DNA of 5,671 nt, from NCBI GenBank assembly GCA_947455015.1, contig CANGMY010000112.1, forward strand, positions 1-5,671, read 5' to 3'. Positions 1-4,708 of this stretch are shown piece by piece (positions within the stretch are counted from its first letter, which is position 1; each line of letters begins with the position of its first letter). The position numbers were made by a program, and so were the translations under genes. The notes beneath the pieces are model-generated. The model was not told the DNA's origin and searched no databases. It worked only from the letters and a program-made list of their open reading frames with translations. Source of the DNA: Microthrixaceae bacterium. Lineage in GTDB: Bacteria; Actinomycetota; Acidimicrobiia; Acidimicrobiales; Acidimicrobilacustridaceae.

Positions 1-93
1 ACGCCCCCACGCTACGGCGCAAACGCCACAAAGAACACCTTTTGGGTGCGAGACCCGTCCGCGAGGAGAGCTCAGCCGATTCTGGACAAGTAA
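1..93 (+). CDS. Possible C-terminal end of a gene entering from the left edge
   Basis: Reading frame 1 of the plus strand is open from the first base to a TAA at 91-93 and encodes 30 residues, including the stretch NTFWVRDPSARRAQPILDK just before the stop. Third codon positions are mostly G or C, as in the certain genes. If real, it is the tail of a gene starting outside the window and converges on the CdsA-like gene, overlapping it by 22 bases. No family can be recognised from so few residues. Against it: open frames of this length arise by chance in GC-rich DNA, and two minus-strand frames are also open across bases 1-71. If it is not coding, bases 1-71 are unexplained; I see no convincing terminator there. 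Confidence 0.3.
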   Translation, partial: TPPRYGANATKNTFWVRDPSARRAQPILDK

Positions 94-845
94 TTGATCA
101 GCATGAGACCCCAAACCGGAGCAACCACAAGCCAGGCGTCAATCCGGCGCAGCGCTGGGCCAGCGGAGGATGCCGTTGGCGCGAGTGCCGAGGCCAACGG
201 TGGCCCAAGCGGTGCGAGCACTGCGACCAGACCTCCGAACACCCAACCCGCGCGAGTTTCGAACGGACCGATCTGGAAGACCGCTTCAGCAAAGGTCATG
301 ACCAACACCGCCGCGATACCTGAGAGCGGACCCTCGAACACGCTGCCGGCCTCGGAGCCCATCAAGTAATCACCGGTTTCATAGGCGCTAACGAGAATGA
401 GGAGAACAACGAGCGCACCCATATCAGTGCGGCCGATGAGAACAACTGAACCGGCGGCGATGGCCGGGAGCATCGCGGACCGAAGGCCAACGATGACGTC
501 ACTGCGGAGCATCGCTCCGCCAACAAACACAAGTCCGGCAGAAAGAATGATCCCTGCACCAAAACCGAAGGGGCCACCTATGGCTGCGATCGGAACGAGT
601 GCGGCGGCGACACCTCCAAGCACCGGAGTCGCGCGGCGACCACTATCGATCCAGGTACGAACGGTTTGCATCGCAGCAACTGCAGCAACGACCGCAAAGA
701 GAACGGCAACTGCAATCGTCCCGAGCGCACACGCAACGCACGCGGCAATGAACCACAACACGCCGAGCCGAGCATGCGGACCATCGGGCTTTGGGAGATA
801 GGCAAACCGGCGAACGAGCGAGGGCTTTGCTTTTGCAGCGCTCAT
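72..845 (-). CDS. CdsA-like polytopic membrane protein, probably catalytically degenerate
   Basis: A 257-residue, very hydrophobic protein with about seven or eight membrane segments after a basic N-terminus (roughly residues 27-61, 74-110, 125-155, 172-192, 200-222, 235-252). The C-terminal half follows the plan of phosphatidate cytidylyltransferase (CdsA), which makes CDP-diacylglycerol from CTP and phosphatidic acid. YETGDYLMG (155-163) matches the family's SDTGAYFxG, SVFEGPLSG (168-176) matches KKTxEGxxGG, and LRRIDAWLVVAP (232-243) sits where DRxDSxxxxxP is expected. Key polar residues are missing: the first Asp is Glu, the lysines of SPKKT are absent, and the KD...GHGG stretch of the family signature is replaced by a small-residue loop (219-230). 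I infer a non-catalytic or altered-substrate homologue. The ATG at 845-843 is chosen because it forms an ATGA with the MoaD stop and has a GGTGGA ribosome site 5 bases upstream. An in-frame upstream start at 935 would lie inside the MoaD gene. The coding call is firm; the family call is moderate. Confidence 0.82.
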   Translation of the reverse strand: MSAAKAKPSLVRRFAYLPKPDGPHARLGVLWFIAACVACALGTIAVAVLFAVVAAVAAMQTVRTWIDSGRRATPVLGGVAAALVPIAAIGGPFGFGAGIILSAGLVFVGGAMLRSDVIVGLRSAMLPAIAAGSVVLIGRTDMGALVVLLILVSAYETGDYLMGSEAGSVFEGPLSGIAAVLVMTFAEAVFQIGPFETRAGWVFGGLVAVLAPLGPPLASALAPTASSAGPALRRIDAWLVVAPVWGLMLINYLSRIG

Positions 846-1084
846 CGGAATCCACCCGAGACTGGCGGCAAGACTGCGACTTCGTCTCCGTCGCCCACCG
901 GAGTTGCGCCAGTTGCAGGTTCTCCGTTGCACCACACCCGGCTATTGGCAACCACCTCAGCGAAATCGGATCCATAGCGAACAATCGCTTCAGCTAGAAC
1001 TTCATCGACCGTTGACCCCGGGACTGTGTCACGACCAGTTCCTGCGGCTTCCCGAGCCGATGCGAACAGTCGAAGAGTTGCCAC
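842..1084 (-). CDS. MoaD/ThiS-family ubiquitin-like sulfur carrier
   Basis: An 80-residue beta-grasp protein. It opens with ATLRLFASAREAAG, typical of MoaD (strand 1 and the start of the loop), continues with a TVDEVLAEA helix, and has the late pattern NGEPA...VGDGDEVAVLPPVSGG that precedes the C-terminal di-glycine. MoaD proteins are activated by MoeB-type adenylation of the terminal Gly, carry a thiocarboxylate and give sulfur to molybdopterin; relatives such as ThiS and CysO serve thiamine and cysteine synthesis. Length is normal for the family. The oddity is the ending GGFR: two residues follow the di-glycine, which normally is the C-terminus. Start is GTG at 1084-1082; a TAnnnT -10 box lies 6 bases upstream, so the mRNA may be leaderless. 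The stop overlaps the CdsA-like start as ATGA. No other molybdopterin, thiamine or cysteine gene is visible, so the acceptor pathway is unknown and I give no symbol. Confidence 0.88.
   Translation of the reverse strand: MATLRLFASAREAAGTGRDTVPGSTVDEVLAEAIVRYGSDFAEVVANSRVWCNGEPATGATPVGDGDEVAVLPPVSGGFR
851..856 (-). promoter_or_regulatory. Shine-Dalgarno GGTGGA of the CdsA-like gene
   Basis: GGTGGA lies 5 bases before the ATG at 845. The same six bases encode Gly77-Gly78 of the upstream MoaD-type protein, so the sulfur-carrier di-glycine and the next gene's ribosome site share sequence. This supports the 845 start and coupled translation. Confidence 0.55.
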
Positions 1085-1090
1085 ATGCGC

Positions 1091-1096
1091 AGGTTA
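1091..1096 (-). promoter_or_regulatory. Candidate -10 box (TAACCT) for the MoaD-type gene
   Basis: On the minus strand TAACCT is followed by six bases and then the GTG start at 1084. It fits the actinobacterial TAnnnT -10 motif with transcription starting on the first base of the start codon (leaderless). No good -35 hexamer is seen; the spot where it would lie (about 1114-1119) reads ACCGAG. Confidence 0.45.
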
Positions 1097-1112
1097 CGCG
1101 GTGAGCGCCACA

Positions 1113-1126
1113 CCTCGGTCTCGAGG
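1113..1126. promoter_or_regulatory. Inverted repeat CCTCG-N4-CGAGG between divergent promoters
   Basis: Perfect 5-base arms (1113-1117 and 1122-1126) around a GTCT spacer, close to the middle of the 60-base divergent region. It covers the expected -35 position of the MoaD-type promoter and abuts that of the phosphatase promoter. It could be a small operator; arms this short in GC-rich DNA can also be chance. Confidence 0.25.
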
Positions 1127-1132
1127 GTCGGG

Positions 1133-1138
1133 TACCGT
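1133..1138 (+). promoter_or_regulatory. Candidate -10 box (TACCGT) for the histidine phosphatase gene
   Basis: TACCGT matches TAnnnT and ends exactly 6 bases before the GTG at 1145, the same spacing as the opposing promoter candidate. No ribosome site is present in that gap, and the nearest GAGGG (1123-1127) is 17 bases from the start, too far to work well. Both points favour a leaderless transcript. No clear -35 box is seen. Confidence 0.45.
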
Positions 1139-1149
1139 CACGCCGTGAC
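1137..1149. repeat. Inverted repeat GTCAC-GCC-GTGAC over the phosphatase start
   Basis: Perfect 5-base arms (1137-1141 and 1145-1149) with a 3-base spacer. The right arm contains the GTG start and the left arm overlaps the end of the -10 box. In a leaderless mRNA only the right arm would be transcribed, so an RNA hairpin is unlikely; a protein-binding site is possible. It may be chance. Confidence 0.25.
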
Positions 1150-1735
1150 TCGCCTGCTTCTCGTCCGCCATGGCCAATCAGAATGGAACGCAGTTGGACG
1201 TTGGCAAGGAAAGGCCGACCCCGCCCTCACCGACTTCGGTCGGCAACAGGCGTTCCATGCCGCTCAACGCATCGGGTCGGTCGACCTCATCGTGGCCTCA
1301 CCCCTCATCCGAGCTTTTGAAACTGCTCAAATCATCAGTTCGCAGATCGGCGTCGGCCCCATCGTCATCGACCCCGACCTCATGGAACGCGATGCCGGCG
1401 AATGGGAAGGACTTACGCGCGCCGAGATCGAAACCGAGTGGCCTGGTTATCTCGGTCACGACAAATGGCCACCTGGCTACGAACTGCACGACGAGTTGCT
1501 CGTACGCACACGCGCCGCACTCGATCGCATCCACGCAGACTACGAAGGTGCCGACGTCCTCGTACTCACACATGGCGGTGTCATCGGCACTCTTGAGGTG
1601 CAACATTCCGAGCAGTGGCAACGAATGCCCAACCTTGGCGGAAGAGTGTTCACCCATCATGGCGATCGTCTTCAACTTGGCGAACGCGTTGTGTTGGTTG
1701 AAGACGACGAAATCACGATCCCCGATCAGATCTGA
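1145..1735 (+). CDS. Histidine phosphatase (phosphoglycerate mutase-like) family protein
   Basis: A 196-residue member of the histidine phosphatase superfamily, cytosolic, with no signal peptide. The N-terminal LLLVRHGQSEWN (4-15) holds the phospho-accepting His9 with Arg8. Arg56 in SPLIRAFETAQ contacts phosphate, ERDAGEWEGLT (81-91) carries the acid/base Glu, and THGG (142-145) gives the second catalytic His143. The catalytic set is therefore complete. The short form fits broad-specificity phosphatases (GpmB/CobC/PhoE-like) better than glycolytic dPGM, which is longer. The substrate cannot be told. Start GTG at 1145 is chosen over an ATG at 1085 because the family begins within a few residues of LVRHG and because of the -10 box 6 bases upstream; the 20 extra residues from 1085 show no family character. 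It is followed after 8 bases by the metallopeptidase gene, so the two are probably one transcript. Confidence 0.9.
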   Translation: MTRLLLVRHGQSEWNAVGRWQGKADPALTDFGRQQAFHAAQRIGSVDLIVASPLIRAFETAQIISSQIGVGPIVIDPDLMERDAGEWEGLTRAEIETEWPGYLGHDKWPPGYELHDELLVRTRAALDRIHADYEGADVLVLTHGGVIGTLEVQHSEQWQRMPNLGGRVFTHHGDRLQLGERVVLVEDDEITIPDQI

Positions 1736-1743
1736 GCGGGGTA

Positions 1744-2388
1744 GTGGCCGAGCCAGTCCAATCATCGCTGCCAGTTGAGATCATTCGTTCTCGGCGTCGG
1801 CGAAAGACTGTCCAAGCAACCATCGTCGACGGCGTCATTCGTGTCCAAGCTCCGGCCTCAATGTCCAAACGCGAACTCGACGAACACGTCTCATATCTCG
1901 TCGCGCGGCTTGAACGCCGTTATCGATCCGAATCGGTTGATCTCGAAGCCCGTGCACTTCGACTCTCGAAACGATTCGCTCTTCCCAAGGCCACATCAGT
2001 TGTGTGGGCAGACCAACGCAGCCAGTGGGGTTCCTGCACCCCGACCACTGGCGAAATCCGAATCTCGAATCGGCTCGCCGCGTACCCGCCTTGGATTCTC
2101 GACTATGTACTTGTGCACGAACTCGCGCATCTCGTTGAAGCAAACCACTCCCCCGCATTTAACGCTTTAGTGGCGAAGTACCCGCTCGCGGAACGCGCCC
2201 GCGGCTTTCTCATGGCAATTTCTTTTGGCGATACTGGCGTCGCCGAGGACGTCGACGGCGAAGCACCTGAAGTCACCGATGACTTCGACGCCGAAGTACT
2301 CGACGACGCCCAAGACCTTCAAGGGCTTCCATACCCTGATCGCGCTCCAACAACGGACAAGCCTGAATCACCACTCACGCTGTTCTAG
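1744..2388 (+). CDS. YgjP/DUF45-family (WLM/SprT-like) zinc metallopeptidase
   Basis: A 214-residue protein of the YgjP-like metallopeptidase family. The N-terminal part (11-75) has the family pattern: a basic SRRRRKTVQATI strand, then VRVQAP-type and KRELDEHV elements leading into a charged helix. QRSQWGSCTPTTGEIRIS (91-108) is the hallmark RWGSC...G.I box, with W95, G96, S97 and C98. The zinc site is HELAH (125-129) with the third ligand His135 in NHSPAF; Glu126 is the expected catalytic base. The usual trailing helix is present (136-160). Beyond 165 comes an acidic, low-complexity tail of about 50 residues rich in D and E, which the core family does not require. The substrate is not known; such proteins often sit beside restriction or nuclease genes, but none is visible here. 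Start GTG at 1744 lies 8 bases after the phosphatase stop, with only a weak GGGG before it. The gene ends in a CTAG shared with the opposing methyltransferase gene. Confidence 0.9.
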   Translation: MAEPVQSSLPVEIIRSRRRRKTVQATIVDGVIRVQAPASMSKRELDEHVSYLVARLERRYRSESVDLEARALRLSKRFALPKATSVVWADQRSQWGSCTPTTGEIRISNRLAAYPPWILDYVLVHELAHLVEANHSPAFNALVAKYPLAERARGFLMAISFGDTGVAEDVDGEAPEVTDDFDAEVLDDAQDLQGLPYPDRAPTTDKPESPLTLF

Positions 2389-3068
2389 GAACCGACCTTC
2401 GTTCCCACCACGACGCAATGCGGATGGAAATAGCCCTTATCAAGGCGTGCGACACGAGTTGTAAGTCCATTGCTCGTCATCAACATTTCGAGATCTGCAG
2501 CCGAAGGAAAGTCCAAAGCATCGCCATCGGTGATTCTCATCACTTTGGTAGCGAGGAACTCTTGGAACTGTGCAATACGCGCCTTGAACCGAGGTTTGGT
2601 ATCAACTTCCTTGACGATCAGAACCCCTCCGGGCGCGAGTACAGCAGCACACTCCGCCAAGAGTCGTGATCGATCTTCTGGAGCAAGGAGATACAACACA
2701 TCCGCGAAAACAATCGCGTTCCACCCACCACCGACAGTCGGTATCTCGCCTGATGGGCGATGTTCAAACGAAACCGTTGCTTCGTCTGAACGAAGTCCTT
2801 GAAGTGACCCTTGAGCGAGCTTGATCTTCTCTTCGTCGATATCGACTCCGACAACATTTCGACTTCGCGACGACAGCGCTATGAAACTCGTGAACACGCC
2901 GTGGCCGCAACCCACTTCGAGGATGTTCCCAGCGCGCGGAATCTCTAACTCAAGCGCTTCAAATGGCGCGGTCCACCAACGAATACTCGTGTGGACTCGA
3001 GAGGAACGAGGCGCCTGTTTCCATAATCCAAGTGCGCGTTTCGCCGCTGCCGATCGAGGCGGCTTCAC
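2385..3068 (-). CDS. Class I SAM-dependent methyltransferase
   Basis: A 227-residue Rossmann-fold methyltransferase. Motif I is ILEVGCGHGVF (49-59), the acidic end of strand 2 is VVGVDIDEEKI (72-82), motif IV is the region WNAIVFADVLYLL (116-128), and the post-motif strand is LAPGGVLIVKEVD (144-156). The first 45 residues are basic and aromatic (GLWKQAPRSSRVHTSIRWW) and may hold the acceptor or a membrane face. The acceptor cannot be read from sequence: the protein has neither the tryptic signature of a UbiE/MenG enzyme nor an obvious membrane segment. As last gene of the glycosyltransferase operon it may methylate a sugar, a lipid or a glycan end, by inference only. Start GTG at 3068 overlaps the deacetylase stop as GTGA, and GAGGG stands 7 bases upstream. 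The stop shares CTAG with the convergent metallopeptidase gene. Confidence 0.9.
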   Translation of the reverse strand: MKPPRSAAAKRALGLWKQAPRSSRVHTSIRWWTAPFEALELEIPRAGNILEVGCGHGVFTSFIALSSRSRNVVGVDIDEEKIKLAQGSLQGLRSDEATVSFEHRPSGEIPTVGGGWNAIVFADVLYLLAPEDRSRLLAECAAVLAPGGVLIVKEVDTKPRFKARIAQFQEFLATKVMRITDGDALDFPSAADLEMLMTSNGLTTRVARLDKGYFHPHCVVVGTKVGS

Positions 3069-3925
3069 AGCCCCGCCCTCGGAAGATCGGCAAAGGTGCC
3101 GAGTCGAAAACCGAGTTCATTGATGGCAATGCGGACAGTCTCGGAACACAGCGCGTTGAATTCGGCGTCCCACTTGTAATTCCACTTATATCGCTCTCGT
3201 GCCGGATCATCAGGAAGACCCGGATGCGTCGCAAGTTCGGCACTTGCTGCACCCGACGAGGCCAAGCGACCAACCGCTTCGACCATTTCGCCCAAACCAA
3301 TGGAGCCGGCCTCGTCAAGGCCAGTCGCTGCACCCGTCCAGGCCCAATGTCGTTCGCTCAGCTGCGCTTCGAGCCGTTTGGCAAGTCGACGAACTGTGAT
3401 TCCAACGGGACCGCGCGCATTTGATCGCATCACTCGAATTGCATGCACATCAGTCGCGTCGCCGAGATCGAGCAGCACGTCACTCACTGTCGGCCACAAG
3501 TGAACGTTCTGATGTGTGTCGAAATGGTCGACAGTCAGCCCGGCGGACCGAATCGCGTCGAGTTGAGCAGTGAATTCACGACGAAGATCATCGGGATCGA
3601 TACGACCAGCCGCAGCGCGGGGCACAAATGAGCGCCACGTCGGATAGAAGTTTCCTGATCGGTCGACGAGAGACGGGATCTCGCGCGCAGACAGAAGCGG
3701 CGGATCTTCGCCGACGACGGTGAAGTGGGCGCCGACTCCGAGACTCGGGACATCGTGTAATCGCTTTACGGTTGACTCGAATGCCGGCGCAACGGCGATC
3801 ACCGAAGCCGAGGTAACAACCCCGTGCTCGTGCGCGTCGAGAATTCCTTCCGAAACTCGTTCGGTAAGGCCATAGTCATCAGCCGAAACAATGAGAATTG
3901 GCTGTTCGTCGTCAGACAGGCTCAC
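3065..3925 (-). CDS. YdjC/ChbG-family carbohydrate deacetylase
   Basis: A 286-residue protein of the YdjC family, metal-dependent enzymes that remove acetyl groups from N-acetylated sugars (ChbG on chitooligosaccharides, NaxD on undecaprenyl-phosphate GalNAc, HpnK in hopanoid work). SADDYG (14-19) supplies the catalytic and metal-binding Asp pair, GAHFTV (65-70) supplies His67, DHFDTHQNVHLWP (133-145) supplies His138 and His142, and ATHPG (232-236) matches the late family motif. Length is typical and all key residues are intact. No signal peptide or membrane segment, so it should act in the cytosol or at the inner membrane face. Start GTG at 3925 forms a GTGA with the glycosyltransferase stop; a perfect AGGAGG lies 12 bases upstream, a long gap. 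The ATG at 3952 would add an arginine-rich MEFRRRRGL before the family's normal beginning and is less likely. Its place between a GT2 and a methyltransferase points to an amino-sugar on a lipid carrier rather than chitin breakdown. Confidence 0.9.
   Translation of the reverse strand: MSLSDDEQPILIVSADDYGLTERVSEGILDAHEHGVVTSASVIAVAPAFESTVKRLHDVPSLGVGAHFTVVGEDPPLLSAREIPSLVDRSGNFYPTWRSFVPRAAAGRIDPDDLRREFTAQLDAIRSAGLTVDHFDTHQNVHLWPTVSDVLLDLGDATDVHAIRVMRSNARGPVGITVRRLAKRLEAQLSERHWAWTGAATGLDEAGSIGLGEMVEAVGRLASSGAASAELATHPGLPDDPARERYKWNYKWDAEFNALCSETVRIAINELGFRLGTFADLPRAGL
3076..3080 (-). promoter_or_regulatory. Shine-Dalgarno GAGGG of the methyltransferase gene
   Basis: GAGGG on the minus strand, 7 bases before the GTG at 3068, inside the end of the deacetylase gene. 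It decides the start and supports coupled translation. Confidence 0.55.
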
Positions 3926-4704
3926 GAGGCCGCGCCGCCTCCTGAATTCCAAGGCTGGCGCACTTCGATGGGCAGGGGTTCGAGCGACTGCAAGTCACTG
4001 CGCAGTTCCCACATCTCTCGGAGGATCTTGAAGATGACCGCGTTCGACGAAAGCGTCGAGATGCCGCGCGTTCGGGGGAAGTAGTCGACGCCGAACTGCA
4101 CAATGCTGAAACCGAGTTTCTGTGCACGCGCAAGAAGTTCAACATCAATAAACGAACCCTCGCTATGGAGTTCGATGTTGTCGAGCAAAGAGCGACGCAT
4201 GAGCTTGAACGCGAAGTTCATGTCGCGAAGTCGAAGACCAAACACCGTCTGAATGAGGTGGTTGTAGACGTAGCTATACACAAGTCGACGCGCGCCCTCG
4301 CCAGTGCGATCGAACCGATACGCGCTGACGATGTCAGCTTCGTAGATGCGCAGAAGTCGAACCGCTTTGGAGACCTCGGCCATATCGAACGGAAGATCGG
4401 CATCGGTGTAGAGAACAATCTCGCCCTTGGCGTTTTCAAAGCCGGTCTTGAGCGTTCCACCAAGTTTGCGATTTGTCTCGTGATGAACAACAGAGATGCG
4501 TTCGTCGGCCGCAGCCATTTCGTCAGCAATCTTGCCAGTGGCATCAGTGGAGGCATCGTTGATGATGAGGACGTCGTAACGAGCGATCTCACCCGCCTCG
4601 ATGAGTGCGTCGCCAGCCTCAAACGCAGCCGCGACAGCGCGCGCAATGGTCTCTTCCTCGTTCCACATCGGATAGAAGATCGTGAGGCTGTCGAAATGCG
4701 CCAT
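3922..4704 (-). CDS. GT2 glycosyltransferase, polyprenyl-phosphate sugar synthase type
   Basis: A 260-residue GT-A fold family 2 enzyme of the dolichol-phosphate mannose synthase (DPM1/Ppm1) group. These move a sugar from UDP- or GDP-sugar to a polyprenyl phosphate at the inner membrane face. Motifs in order: YPMWNEEETI (11-20) at the nucleotide site, LIINDASTDATGK (46-58), HETNRKLGGTLKTGFE (75-90), the metal-binding DXD as YTDADLPFD (99-107), a linker of DPM type at RDMNFAFKLMRR (160-171), and FPRTRGISTLSS (209-220), equivalent to the PR..G.S.. segment of the family. There is no C-terminal membrane pair, so it is the soluble, peripherally bound type. The donor sugar cannot be read; the deacetylase neighbour suggests an N-acetylhexosamine. 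ATG at 4704 lies 4 bases after the stop of the upstream membrane transferase, with GAGG only 2 bases before it, so coupled re-initiation is likely. Confidence 0.92.
   Translation of the reverse strand: MAHFDSLTIFYPMWNEEETIARAVAAAFEAGDALIEAGEIARYDVLIINDASTDATGKIADEMAAADERISVVHHETNRKLGGTLKTGFENAKGEIVLYTDADLPFDMAEVSKAVRLLRIYEADIVSAYRFDRTGEGARRLVYSYVYNHLIQTVFGLRLRDMNFAFKLMRRSLLDNIELHSEGSFIDVELLARAQKLGFSIVQFGVDYFPRTRGISTLSSNAVIFKILREMWELRSDLQSLEPLPIEVRQPWNSGGGAAS
3938..3943 (-). promoter_or_regulatory. Shine-Dalgarno AGGAGG of the deacetylase gene
   Basis: A perfect AGGAGG on the minus strand within the 3' end of the GT2 gene, with 12 bases to the GTG at 3925. This is longer than the usual 5-9. 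The alternative ATG at 3952 lies upstream of it and cannot use it, so it favours 3925. Confidence 0.5.
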
Positions 4705-4708
4705 GGCC

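Noticed and set aside
34..50. Possible hairpin terminator for the CdsA-like gene (CACC...GGTG)
   Set aside because: The stem is only 4 base pairs and no T-run follows on the minus strand, so it is not a credible intrinsic terminator.
397..801. Plus-strand open frame of 134 residues opposite the CdsA-like gene
   Set aside because: Rich in Thr, Ala, Pro and Arg with no hydrophobic core pattern; this is what the complement of a membrane-protein gene gives.
846..935. Earlier in-frame start for the CdsA-like gene at 935
   Set aside because: It would lie inside the MoaD-type gene and add an Arg/Ser-rich segment unlike anything in the family; the ATGA junction with a ribosome site at 845 explains the start better.
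1298..1765. Minus-strand open frame opposite the histidine phosphatase
   Set aside because: The plus strand holds a complete catalytic set for the phosphatase; the antisense product has no recognisable motif.
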